Below are positions 1 through 12,600 of a stretch of DNA of 64,000 nt, piece after piece. The notes below the pieces were generated by a model that was not told the origin of the DNA, made no database searches, and saw nothing but the letters and a program-made list of their open reading frames with translations. A program made the position numbers and the translations under genes. This stretch comes from Colius striatus (lineage: Eukaryota > Chordata > Aves > Coliiformes > Coliidae): NCBI RefSeq assembly GCF_028858725.1, contig NC_084762.1, forward strand, positions 9,185,374 through 9,249,373, read 5' to 3'. Position 1 is the stretch's first letter; each line of letters starts with the position of its first letter.

Positions 1-3000
1 ACTTCCAAATCAATTTTCCTGTGTGTAAAGGGATGTGATTTGGTAGCTTGCATCTGGTTCCCATTATAAAAAAAAAAAAGGTCTTTGCCTAACAAAGCTT
101 TATTTTCTTGCTGAGAGCATGTTCAAAACTAGACAAGCAAGTATTTTATGCAGTGTTAAGGTAGCAACAAATTGAAGAATCCACATAAAACAATTCCTTA
201 AATATCTAAATTAGCTTTGCAAGAAATAGTTCAAAAGATTTGTCACGAGTTTGTGATTTATTTTTTTGTGGCTGAATACGGGGCTGGCTGAACTTTCATG
301 GTCTTTTCGTGCCTTGAGACCTGCAGGGCTAAAAGGGAAAGCTTTGTGGCATGTTCAAGATTTCCCAGCAAAAGAAGGCATTGAATCCCAGCCTCCCATG
401 GCATGGAGGAGTCTGCTAATGCCAAAGCTGTTGAGTGTTCTTCGGTTGTGGTCTGTCCGCTGGAGAGACTTTGAGAGTACTTCCTTCATTCAGCCCTACA
501 TGTGAAGGAGGGAGAAGATTAGCGACCTGGTGTTTGTGGTGGCAATTACAGGTAAGCTTTGTTGTTTTACTGATAAGTAAGATTTGGGCAGCTCTCAGTA
601 TGTGAAGGGACCTCTGTGGCAGTGACCAAGTTAGCTCACAGCCCTTATATGATGGATAAACCCAAACATTTTAGACCTGTATTAAAACAGCATGAAGAAC
701 TTGGCTACTCCCTGCAGCAGTATTTAGGCACCTGAGTTTATTATGAGAAATCAGGTTACCTTCACCATGGATGAGGTTCAAGATTTAGTACTTTGACCAG
801 GGCCCTGTCTCCCAGGCCAGGCAGCCACCAAGTCTGGGTTTAATCTGAAAAACTGTGAGGTTCTCCTAAGTGGAGGAGAGGAAAAGGGAAAGCAGATTTG
901 TGCTGGCTGTGAGGAAGTTTCTTGCAAAGAAAACTGGAGAAGTTATAAGAGGAGACACATAAGGAAAAAAAATGCTAGAGAGAGAAAAAGAACAGTTATA
1001 AAAAATAACATGGTGTATAAAACACAATGGATGCAGCTGGAAATTCCAAGTTGGGTTCTTTGAATCAGAACTGCAGCCTCAGACTCTCACATGGACAGGG
1101 ATCATTTACTATAATCTACTCAAATAGACCCTGTTAAAATGATGGCTCCTACCTATACTAAGGACAAGTAATACTCAGGGACTGTCTGACTTGAACCTGT
1201 GTGTCTTTATCCCCCTCATAGTGATGACTCAAATGACACAGGTCACCATTGTGATGGCCACATGCATGGACCATCCCTGAGAGGCCTCACAGTCTCTACT
1301 CTGCCAGTTTTGCTCTTGTGCTTGGTGTAAAGGCAATCGCTACCTTTAGGGTCAGGAAGGACATTTCCCCAGGTCACAGTGGCTGGGACAAGGCAGATTT
1401 TTCACTATCCTTTGCAGTGTGGAGCATCAGCTGCCTGCCACCATCACTTGAGTTCACCTTTCTGCAAGTCACCTTTCATGTAGGTGGGCACCTTTGAGCC
1501 CTGCTCCCATCTTGCCTCTCCACACCTCCCACATCTGCCTGAGAAGAGGTTTTTCTCGCTTTTTTTAATATTGTGTTTTTATCTCAATTAAAATAGTTTA
1601 AAATGTGATTTGAACTGTATCAGCTGAGAGTTTTTTCATTCTAAGAGGTTTGCACTGTAACTATAAAGCACTGTCCTACTTTAGACATAAGAATGGAGCT
1701 GGTAGCGCCAAAATGTCATATCCTTGCAAGTGTTACCACCAGGGGTGGAGGAAGCTGTTGAAGCTTTCCTTGAGCTAAGGGAAGAGCTACCATGAATGTC
1801 AGGAGAATTAGTTTCCTCCACTCTGATGACAGAGGATGAGGATGGGAGCACTGTAAACCCACGTGCCCTAAGGGTAGCAGCACAGAGAGCTTTGAGAGAG
1901 CTCCTCTGCTCTCACTGTGGGTAGGGAGGGAGCTGAGCCCAAGGTTAGTTGTGAAGCAGGGCTGTCTGCTACCATCATCAGGGACCACCTCACTCAGCCC
2001 TTTTCCTGGCAATCAAGATGCCTGAAACAAGGGGATAATTTGTGTCCTCCCACAGGTCACTGGCAGAGGCTTGTTCCTACCTTCTTACACATTTTCCTTC
2101 CAATACAGGAGTGGAAGATAAATCAAGTTTTCCATTGTGAACACCTAAGAAATGTGATTACGAGTAACTTTCCTTTTTCCTCCTGCTGGGGCTTTTTCCA
2201 CATGTGGGGCAAGATGAACAAGGCACATTGCAGAGAAGGGAAAGGCAAAATGGGGAGATATAGCAAAAGAATAAAGGCTTCTTCAGCTGAAGTGGTTGTG
2301 TTTTCTGTGCACATGATGGGACAGCTGCTGGCCTCACCTCTGATGAGCAGAGTCCGTCTCAGCTGGGCAAACAGGCAGATGCTGACGTGCAGCTCCTCAA
2401 CCACAGCGTTTAGCACGTCTGGATGATGCTTAGGAAGAGACTGACTGACCTCTATCCTTTCCACCAACAGGATGAAGGCACAAGAGCAAAACGGTGAGTC
2501 CAAAGCTGCCCTATACTGAAAAGCTTTCCATGTGTGAGACTTGGCGTGTCTGGGGTTTTTCTTGAGCCAAGGGTTAGAAACTGTCACAAAAAACCCCATG
2601 AGAATTTGGGCAGAGGAGAACTCTTTTAACCTTATGAATGACTGGAAATGGTAGGTTGGTCACTAGGGGTTGTTATTGGACACGAGATTACATTTGCATT
2701 TATTAAATGTGTTTTAATTGATAAGCAACATGGAGCACACTTTTATCCCCTGGAGTCAATGGGCATCTTATTGAATATGTAAGACCCAAATTCATGTCTT
2801 ATAAAGGTGATAAACACTTGATGGGAGGATTAATGCTGAACTGGCCTCTTAAAAACTCCTTCTTCATGGAGAAATGCCAACTTCTCATTAGTGGCAAACT
2901 AGGATGTGGATAAATTGCCTTAACACCTGTGAGTGAGTGATAGCCCAGATGTGTTTAGTGGGAACGAATGACCCACCCCAGTGTGCAATGGAGCTTGAAG

Positions 3001-3699
3001 TGTACTGCTAATATCTACCCATGTGCAGAAAAGTTTGAGATGGAAACTTAAAGGTTATGAAGATTCTTTTCTACAGTTCATTAATACAAGCTGAATCGGC
3101 CTAGAACAAGAAACTGAAGTCTAGCAAGAAAAACTGCTCTGTCTGGGCCTGGATGATAGATTTCCTTGTCAAGTCAATAAGTCAGGGACCTGCTGAACAG
3201 TTTGGGAAGCTATGTCTGAGAGGACAAAACATGATATATTAAAATTATTGGCCCTTTTCTGGATTTGATTGCTTTATTTAACAGAGAGATGAAAGAGTTC
3301 TATCTGGGATGCTCCCCTGATAGAGGATGCTCCCCTGATAGAGGAAATGCAGGTGCCTCTGAATTTCTGTCCCTACACCAGACTCTAGCTACTATTAATT
3401 TTGTACTGGTTGCATTAGAAAAGACAAAGCCAGGTATGTCTGTGAATCTATGCAGGAGGTGTTTGTATGTTTGTAAAACTGCTCTGCCTGTTCAGGTTAC
3501 TATGTGGTGTACAAGTTGTGATGGGCAGCAGGGAAAACAGCTGCCCATTTGTCAGGCCCTGACCACAGCTCTCTGGGTTGCACAGGACCATTTCCTTGAG
3601 TTTGGCTGCTTTTTTCCCCCACTTTTTTGAAACTATCAGGGAAAAAGTTGATAATAACAGAAGGGAGAAGTACTCTTTCCTTAAGAACTGGTGGCAGTC
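1..3699. other. Intergenic, no gene recognised
   Basis: Unique sequence on the 3' side of MARCHF11. Overlapping open frames near 1917-2599 occur on both strands; the minus frame includes an exon-like piece described in the findings. No known domain was recognised. Confidence 0.6.
3307..3345. repeat. 18-bp tandem duplication
   Basis: The unit GGATGCTCCCCTGATAGA occurs at 3307-3324 and again at 3325-3342, followed by GGA. Confidence 0.9.
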
Positions 3700-3856
3700 A
3701 GGCCTAGAAAATGAGACGTGCTCTGGAAACGTTCAAAATCCACTTGGAGGAGTTCCTGTGTGACCTACTCTAGGTGGTCCTGCTCTGGCAGGGGGGTTGG
3801 ACTGGATGAGCTTTTGAGTTCCCTTCCAACCCTTAAGATTCTGTGATGCTGTGATA
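3700..3856 (+). mobile_element. CR1 LINE 3' end fragment
   Basis: The sequence has CTAGGTGGTCCTGCTCTGGC, then GGGGGGTTGGACTGGATGA, CCCTTCCAACCCTTAAGATT and a CTGTGATG-type tail, which is the plus orientation of a CR1 3' terminus. Confidence 0.85.
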
Positions 3857-6126
3857 ATTACTTAAGTTTTGCTTTCAAAAGTGTGGCTGTTCCAGCCTTG
3901 TGTGCAGGGCAAAGTGAGGTTTTGGGACGAGGAGTGTGGAAGCTGGAGGAAGTTCTCCCGGTCACCAAGGCAGTGTTGTCCAAGCCCCTTTCATTCACCT
4001 TAACTCTTACTCGTGTGGTGACCTCAGCACTGATTCTGGTCTCTGTCCGTGGCTGATCCTGAATTCTGGCACTCAGAGAGACTTGCCAGCATGGCAAGTT
4101 TGCTTGGCCTGCTGTTAAATCAAGTTTTGTGCTCGGCTCCATGTCACTTTATGAGGCTTTTACAAATTTTCAGCCAGTTGATACATATTTTATCCTTCAG
4201 AGGACAGCCCCTCAAGCCCACCGCTAAGGTCTTCTGAACTAGGGGAGCAAATGTTGACGTGACGGGGACAAATTCAACTAGAGTTTGTACACATGGAGAC
4301 TCCACAGGAAAGGACACTTTCACTCTGTCTGCTGAGAACTTGTTAAGTAGGAGGATGATCATGGGTTTCTACATGCCTGCAGGATAGCTGACTGGTCCCA
4401 GCAGGAGAAAATTATGCTACTGATTGCTATTTTTCCGCTACCTGCAGGTAATCTTTGAAAGGTGTTTATGCTTCTCAGGGGCCTGTCTGCTAACGTTTCG
4501 ACTTTTTTTTTGCCATGTGACTGGTTTTAATGTATGTATCACCTTTAATCCAGGCTGTGGTTGCACTCTGCTGTGCATTAGAAATATCTCTTCTTAAAGC
4601 CAGGAGAAAAGTCAGTATCTGCCTGACAAATCCCTGAATGTGCAAAGATCCAAAACCTCCTTTCTGACTTTAATAAAGTGAAATACAAGTATTAACTTTT
4701 TAAAGAGATATCTCTGATGTCCTCTCTAAGGTAGTAAATTCAGCCCTGAGCACTGCTTTATCTCCTCTTACACAGCAGCTAACAGGTAATTCCAGGAACT
4801 GGTAGCTCACCAAGGGTTTTAGAAATTGTGATGAGGTTTATGAAAATGAATTCTTTTATGTAAGGCAAACAAGAAGGATGAAATGTTTTAAGGAGTGTCT
4901 TCATTCCTCTTCAGAAAACCTGCCAACAGTTCTTCAATTAGAAAATGTTGGTGTTCCTTAGTCCATAATGAATGGAGTCACAGGTCTGACATAATAACAA
5001 GCTATTTTCAAATTTAGTCCACTTTATTTCTCTTTGAAACACTGGTTGAGGTGTTTTGAGTCTCTTAAAAGTCAGTATAAGAGTATAGTATGTATATACT
5101 CTCAGCATAGTAGCACCCACTTGTGTTGTCCTGTGCTGCCATACGTAGCTTTGAGATAAGATTTCAATATTGCTAATCCTTCCATAGATGTGTCATTTAC
5201 AGAACAGGGATGCAATAAACTGAGATATCCTGTAGTTAAAAACACCTCCAGAACATTATCAGTGCCACCAACCAAATCCCATCTACCCTTTCCTCAAAGG
5301 TCCTGTTGCAGGGGAGCCCAAGTTGCAAGGCAGTTCCTGAGTAGCTAACAGAAATTTGCTCTGCAGTTGTGACAGTTTCAGTGCCACCTTATGAATGGAA
5401 TAAAACCAGTCTCTTGTCAGATTGTTGTGGCTTGGTCTGGAGTGTAATCAGCCTTGGCAAAGCTCAGGAAGCCTGTTGCTTATTTCGTCACAGTGCTGTT
5501 TGAATTGCTAAACTTGATTTACCCACTGGAGCAGGCTAATGCTGATGAGATGCAGTCTCAAGAGGAGAATACATGAAAAGGTTTGCTTTAAATGTGACAT
5601 AACAGTTTTAAATATCATTCCAAAGGGAAGAAATGAGAACCCAGAGAGCTGTTCTGTAGAGCTCCTGTTAGATTTGCCTTCTATGGGCAAAAACCTGTTT
5701 ATGAAGCATTTTATTTTGCTTCTATTGGTTTTCTTATTGATATTCAAAAGGGTACCTGAGTGTGTCCAGTCCAGGGGCCTCTGCTGAGTTTGACTCCCTA
5801 AGCTATAATCCTCTAATAGTAATGTAATTGTTATGAAACTGTTTTGTTTCTTTCTTTACTTTAAACATTTTAAAACCTTGCATGTATGAGGGTGACTGGA
5901 AATGGTTTTGTCCTTGAGAACCTTGGAAGACTGTTTCACAACTGACAGTTTTGGGACAGTGATCTTTAGATTAAGCAGAGACAACATTGCTATCCTTGAA
6001 TAAGCAGAATCCGATTCCTCCTTGCTTTCAAGGTGATTTGAATCCACAGGCCCTTTGATGCACAATTCTTGCTGTTACCTACTGTGTCCCAAGAGGGAAA
6101 CTCAAAAGTTTCCCTTATGCTGCATG
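3857..6126. other. Intergenic, nothing recognised
   Basis: AT-rich unique sequence with short open frames only. Confidence 0.7.
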
Positions 6127-6480
6127 AATCATAGAATCACAGAATGGTGGGGCTTGGAAGGGACCTCTAGAGCTCATCCAGCCCAACTCCCTACTAAAGC
6201 AGGTTCCCCTAGATCAGGGGGCACAGGAATGTGTCCAGGTGGGTATGGAAACCTCCAGAGGAAACTCCACACCCTCCCTGGGCAGCCTGTGTCAGGGCTC
6301 TCTCACCTTAAAAGGAAAGCAACATTTCCTTATGTTTAAGTGGAACTTTTTGGGTTCCATTCTGTGTCCATTACCTGTGACTTGAGACAAGAGAGAAAAA
6401 GTGATTCCCCATCCTCTTGATATGCATATTTTAAATACTTGTGTTTATGAGACCCTACCCCTTAGTCTTCTCTCTCAGGG
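6127..6480 (-). mobile_element. CR1 LINE 3' part
   Basis: Begins AATCATAGAATCACAGAATG and continues GGAAGGGACCTCTAGAGCTC and GTTTAAGTGGAACTTTTTGG. This is the minus orientation, extending to TTAGTCTTCTCTCTCAGG. Confidence 0.9.
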
Positions 6481-6489
6481 GAGGCTGAG

Positions 6490-6882
6490 GTGTCAAGTCT
6501 TTTTCAGCCTGAAGAAGAGATGTCTTCAAGGGAACACTAACAGCTGCTGGCCAGGACCTGCAAGGAGGTCGTCAAGAAGACAGAGCCATCCACTTCACAG
6601 TGGGGCATTAAGGGAGAGCAAGAGACGATGGGCACAAGCTGGAACAAAACAAAAGGTGATGTAAAAGGAAATACCTTTTCACTCTCGGGACAGTCAAGAG
6701 CTGGAGATGGCTGCTCAGAGAGGTTGTGTCATTTCCATCCTTGAAGAATTTTAAGACTTGACTGCTTAAAGACCTGAGCAGTATGATCTGACCTCAGAGC
6801 TGACCCTGGAGATTGAACTAGATGTCCTCCCATGGGTCCTTCCAACTTGAATTGTTGTCTGTGATTCATTCTATGAATATTT
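6490..6882 (+). mobile_element. CR1 LINE 3' part (older type)
   Basis: Contains AGCCTGAAGAAGAG, CAGAGAGGTTGTGTCATTTC, GACCTCAGAGCTGACCCTGG and a GATTCATTCTATGA tail, all plus orientation. It lies head to head with the minus copy at 6127-6480. Confidence 0.8.
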
Positions 6883-8020
6883 TAAAACTACCTTGAACTT
6901 CCAGCTAATTGTATTTGTGATCTATTTGTGTCCTTGAGCTCTCCTACATCTCAGGCTCATTGTTGCCTAAAATAAATTTATTCTGCAGTGTAATAACTGA
7001 GAACAATAACATTTACTCTCAACTTCTGTTAAGCACAAGACACAGGCTTCTGATTTCCTCATGTGAGGTGGAGTCTCTTCACCTTTTTCATCTTAATATC
7101 CCCTCTCTGCATCTGTTCTGATTTGAATGCATCTATCTTGCAGGTAGGTGATCGCAGCACTGCAGTACTGCACACATCCAAATACAAGGTCAATGAAGAA
7201 ATACTCATATCCCAGGCACTCCTGCTCCTGACACCGTTCTGCAGGACAACATGGCCACAGCTTTCTATTCTTTTTACAACTGCACCCTTTCCACACTAAT
7301 CCTGGCACAGTTTGTTATTTCCCCACCTTGCATTCTACATATAGATACATAAATGCAGACACATACAAATTGTTGTGCCATAGAAATGATGAATGACGAC
7401 TAATCCTACTATTAGGAATTGTTTTCTGTTATTTGCCCTAAACATTTCTCTTGTTACTAATTTTTCTTAGATTATTTTTTTCCCTCAGAAGCTTCTGAAA
7501 TATTTGTACACAGGAAACCTGTTCTCTCTTAAACTACAGCTGTTGATCTTTTCTGGTAAGTCATTTTTTTTCCCCCCTCAGATTTAGTTACAACAAAATG
7601 TTTTCATAGAGTTCTCAATTTCAGTTTTAGGATCTTTTAGAAAGCCCACTGTAATATTCTTTAAATCCCAAAGATCACAAGTACCTAAAAGCTTTGAGAC
7701 ATAACATTTTAAGCTTATTGATCACAGAATACCTTATTCTCCCTGTATTGTAAGTGTTTTTTGAGATGATACTAACCCTGATCTCAAACTGGTCACGTGG
7801 ATTTGTGGTCACTCTAGGAAAGTGGGCTTCCTTCAAGTAGCAATTCAGAACAAGTAATTCCCAGTGATACAGCAGATTTCCCGTTTCCTCATTTGCTGTT
7901 TCTCCACAAATCCTTCCTTTGGGAAATTGTTTAATCTAGAAGTGGATTCTCATAGTTTCTCAGTGAGATTGCTTGTCATAGATGTTGGTTATTTGCCATG
8001 CAGGGGCTAAATAGGCTTTT
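6883..8020. other. Intergenic, nothing recognised
   Basis: AT-rich unique sequence leading into the 81-bp duplication. Confidence 0.7.
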
Positions 8021-8182
8021 TTTGAGATCGTATTTTGTTGCTTGTAGCTTATGTCCTGCTTTTCAGAGTCACTGTTGTGAGAGCAGTAAGTTATCTGTTG
8101 ATTTGAGATCACAGTTTGCTGCTCATGGTTTATGTCAGATTAATTGTTTAGAAAGCAGTAAGTCAGCTGTGGATTTAGTTAA
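8021..8182. repeat. Imperfect 81-bp tandem duplication
   Basis: Copy one (from TTTGAGATCGTATTTTGTTG at 8021) and copy two (TTTGAGATCACAGTTTGCTG, from 8103) share the order TTTGAGATC, TTATGTC or TTTATGTC, and AGCAGTAAGT-CTGT-GA with scattered differences. Confidence 0.7.
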
Positions 8183-8425
8183 GTGTAAATATGAGCTTGT
8201 GAGGCTGAACACAGAATGCTGGGCCTTGTGTAGGTTTCATGGGCGAAATGTTTATGAACAGAGAAGGATATTGGAAGATTTGTCATGAGATAAAACCAGA
8301 TGGAAACTTCACAGCATTGATTAGCTGTCATGAGAAAGATGAATGTGGGCTCATTTTTAATATGATGATTTGTCACTTGGTAAAATTAATGCTCTGCATT
8401 ATTTCTACTTCAGTTTCCAGTAGGA

Positions 8426-9322
8426 TTTATTATTATTGCAGAAGTTAAAAAGCACATTTCTTCTTTTTTTTTAATTAAAAAAATTATGGGATGCCAATGT
8501 CCCATAGTTAGAATGGTGCTAGAAATTCACAGGCTGCTAAACTCAGCACCACTGAGAATGGTAGTGATTGGAAAGGATGTTTAGAGGTCATCTAGTCCAA
8601 CCCCTGATGATGTCATTTCAGTGCACAGGCACAGCACCAGCACGGTGCAGCTCTTAGAGGCCTGAGAGGAAGAGCATGACTCTTCCCCTGACTGTGTCAT
8701 ATATCTGACATGTCCATGTGTGACAACTAAAAGAAAACTTTGCATCTTCCCTTATGTTTTGTACTGGACTTCCTGCTTAAAAGCAAGGGATAGTATATCC
8801 CTTCCTTACCTACTGTCCCACGCCTGAACTGAGCTACGAACAGTGACAAAGCAAAGACAGCAAAGGAAGAATACTTGACTTGTGCCAACGTTCTGTTTCT
8901 TTTTGGAATAAGGTTGTTCAGTTTAATCCTCATGAAAATGGGAAAAATAACAGTAGTGGATTAAAGCCAGAGTTTAAGAAAATACATTTAAATATATATA
9001 TATATTTTTACTTAAAAATGAATTTCCTCATCATTCAAAGACCTAAGAGTTAAACTGTACTGTACACACCTCAGGTACAAAGTGACAAAAGGTCTAATAT
9101 AACAGACTATATAAAAACCAAGAGACTTCTTTTTTTTTTTCCCCAGAAAAAAAAATGTATTTGTCTTTCAGCTGATCATATAAAAAGCATTAAATGTTTA
9201 AAAAACGTGGATCTATTTTTTTTCAAGTGTTAATGGTTTCACCATTCATAGGAACCACAATCCAAAGTCCTGTTACAGCAGGGCTCATTATCCTTATCTG
9301 TGTAGCACGGTGGGCATAATCT
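8426..9322 (-). other. MARCHF11: MARCHF11 3' untranslated region or flank (end undefined)
   Basis: This is AT-rich DNA following the stop codon. On the minus strand there is a possible poly(A) signal ATTAAA at 8922-8927 and AATAAA at 8426-8431; nothing in the sequence decides between them. An (AT)n run lies at about 8992-9006, and the old CR1 fragment at 8548-8665 would be inside the longer form. Confidence 0.4.
8548..8665 (-). mobile_element. Diverged CR1 3' fragment
   Basis: GGTAGTGATTGGAAAGGATG, then AGAGGTCATCTAGTCCAACC and CAGCACCAGCAC are a degraded CR1 3' end in minus orientation. Confidence 0.65.
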
Positions 9323-9645
9323 TTACACTGAGGTCACTCTCATCACTACTTCCCCAGAGCCGTTATCCTCTGATGAATCTTCCTGAGGTCTCATGCGGTT
9401 GAACAGATGTAACAACACATAGCCACACTGAAATCTCGGGGAGGTTAACTGCGTTGGATGAACTAAACTCCTGTTTCTAAATGCAGTCAGTGGTAACCAC
9501 AATGTCCTTCCTGCTGAGGATTCTCCTCGATTGCTCTCTTCTATGTCTGTGGCTTTATCGTAATTTAACACATCCCAGTGCAGATTCACAGCCCTCCAGC
9601 GCTTAAACACTCGATAAACAGAGGCACCTTCGTGTACTATCAGGC
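9323..9645 (-). CDS. MARCHF11: MARCHF11 coding exon 4 (cytosolic tail and stop)
   Basis: The acceptor is CTTCATTTCAG|GCCTG, completing a Gly codon with the last base of exon 3. The exon encodes 107 residues from [14 protein letters not shown] through [18 protein letters not shown] to VVMRVTSV and the stop TAA at 9323-9325. The final VTSV has Thr at -2 and Val at 0, a class I PDZ ligand, as reported for MARCHF11. Confidence 0.96.
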
Positions 9646-12600
9646 CTGAAATGAAGAGAAAAGAAAAACAGAGTTTGTACACAATGTTAATCGTTCCCAT
9701 TTTGAGAGCAAATAGAGATGTAACACATTGTAATGAATCTGCCAATTGCCAGAGCCTCTTAAATTGCTTGTAGCTCTGATAACGCAAATCAAGTGGACAT
9801 ATGCACTATAACTCCTTATTCACGTGTTGCAGACTGGGAGACAGGAGCATGCAGAGGTAATCCAATTGTTCTGAATGAAAGCTCAACATAACCAATACTG
9901 GAATGATCTGAGCCTGCCTAACTAAATGCAGTATTTGGATTTCAGTAAACCCACGTCAAAGAACCTTACTGGCAGATTTGTAAGTTGACTGCTGACGTCT
10001 GTGTTATCCTTTTTCATGGCAAGTACTGTTTATTAACTGAGACTTTTTTTTACTGGTTTAAGTAGATCTTCAAGTAGGTTAGACCTTCGGTAATGGACAG
10101 AGTTTTAGAGTTCAGCACAGATACAAGCAAATTTCACATCTTTAGTTCAACCTGGGAGCCCAGAAGATGTATGAGAAGCTGAAACAGCTGTAAGTATAAT
10201 GACTTTCTTGTTTTGCTTGGGTGGGGCGAGAAGATGTTAAATATTCTTATTAACTATGATGAGCATGGCAAGGATGAGAGGCTTTCTTCTTTCTCTTCAA
10301 AATTTAGGAGACCAAAATGGAGACCCAGGAAGTCTTCTAAAAGATTCCTCAAGGAAAATGCATTTATCTGTAGTTCGCAACAGCTCATTCTACTTAAGAA
10401 CTTCCTAGTAGCTAATATTTATGCTCATTGTATTCATTCAAACTTATTTACTTAAATGAAAGTCTTCATTTTTAATGTGTATGTATATAGTGAGTGTATT
10501 TCTACACACATTCTTTAGGTGTAAGTATTTCAGGATTTACTGGGGAGATGCATGGAGCTTCGACCTTCTTACTGGGTTTTTCCTCAAGCAGCCAGGTGAC
10601 TTATATGGTTACATGTTTTCTCTGGCTCCCTGCTTTGGGAGGAGAACAGTCTGCCTAGCTAAAAATGTTTTATTAGTTCTTTTGTCTGGTGAGTTTCTTG
10701 CCTAAAATGTTCCTATACAAGGCCACATCTGTCCTATGTTCTGTGGTGTCACAGGCTATAGTCCTTTATCTCAAGAGATGGTATATCACAATGAAACTGT
10801 GATTTAAATGTCTGAAGTCACTTGGTGTGGTTAACTAACTGATACCAGAAAGGAGACTTTCCAAGAAAGGTGACACAAGCAGAAAGGATGATAAAAGCAT
10901 TTCTATGAACAGCAAACCTGAGATTCAAGAGCATGACTTGCAGATAGCAATGCCTACTCCGACATCTTTTTGAAGATCATTACACTGAAAGATGGAGAAA
11001 CTCAAAGATTCCCTTCAGAAGGACATGACAGCACCTCTGTAGGCTTTCAAGTTGCCTAGGATTCCTTGAAGCATCTCATACAGCAAAACACAATATAAAC
11101 TTAGTTAAAGGTTTGATATTCTAAATGTATTTTGCATCAGCAGAGCATTTTAGTGGAAATTTTTCTTAATTACAAGATGTCTGTCTTCATCTTCTCAGAT
11201 ACCAATTAAAGCAACCTGTCTTAAAAATTTAGCAGCCACATTAATACATAAATGCACCCTCAAGACCAACTTTATTGCCTCCAAGGGGTAAATGTGCTTG
11301 GTCATATACAGAATCTACAAACCAAATAAGCCACGATTTTAGTGCCATGACAAAGATCTTTTTATTTTTCCAGTTGGATTTCCTATAGAATGATAAAGGA
11401 GATGAGCATAATTTTTCCTCTACCTATCACTGGATCATTTGGCTCAATTTCCCTCACGACTCTGATTTGTGATTGAGAGAAAAAGTAGAGTTTTGACACC
11501 TGCCTGCACTCCGCTGGAACCTGAACGATATATTTCAGAACAGAGGAGAAAGCAGTTGAGAAAGGATCATTGATGTACAGCAAGTACGTTTAAACAGATT
11601 GTAAGTATTCTCACAAAATGATGACAGAAAAAGTTGTAGGATGACTTCTACTCTAGGTGGTCCTGCTCTGGCAGGGGGGTTGGACTGGATGATCTTTCAA
11701 GGTCTGTTCCAACCCTTAGATTCTGTGTTTCTGTGATTCTTTTAGGAAGCTCTTCTTTCCATTTGCAGAGCTTTCAGAATTTACTGAAATTATGTTTTCA
11801 AAGTTTCTTTTTCAGCAGTGGCAAGGAAGAGAAGTTTGCTTTAAAATGGCTGTTAGTCATGTGTTCTCTAAAAGAGCGACCAAACAAAGGCCTAAATATT
11901 GAAAATCTTGAAATGAAGTTGTCAGATTTTGGCAATGCTGAAGGAGAAAAGAGCACTTTCATAATTCCTCTCATAAAAAGCCTTATTTCTCATCTGATAA
12001 AACTACAGATTGAAAAAGACCTGTGTTAAAGAGGCAAAAGAATTCCAATAAATCTTTTTTGTCTCTGAAAAATATTTTTCAGAAGGCAAGGGGCAAAAAG
12101 AGTACTCAGCACCAACAGTTCCAAGACCAGAAACGTGAGGAAATCTGGGTAAGGTTTAAATGCTGGACATTTTCCAGGTCCAGAGAAATTCTGATGCTCC
12201 AAATGTAAGCAGTCAGTCACTAAAGTGAAGCTGTAAGAATATGACAAAGAATTTCCTTTTTCTTAAGTGTTCCACAGAGATGAATGAAAATATTAGTGAG
12301 AAAGCAAGGATAGATCTATGAATGATACTAATTTGTTCCAAATACCATGATTTCAACAGCACAGAAGACACAGTTGCACAGTCCTAGGGGAAAAAAAAAA
12401 TACTAGTTTGACACACGTGATCCCAAGAGGAAATGTTAAAATCACTACTGTTTGTTAGCTGTCTGATGTTCTGTCCAATTAATTAACCTACAAAGAACAG
12501 AGTTTTGGGATGATGAATCTGGCAAAACATCCTGAAGGTTTAAAGAAGACTTTACCTTCAGGATTTATTTCTAAGATGGAGGGAGTGTAGTGGGATCCAG

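Noticed and set aside
1917..2426. 169-residue plus-strand frame
   Set aside because: No domain or codon bias was seen and a comparably long frame overlaps on the other strand; at most the minus frame is exon-like.
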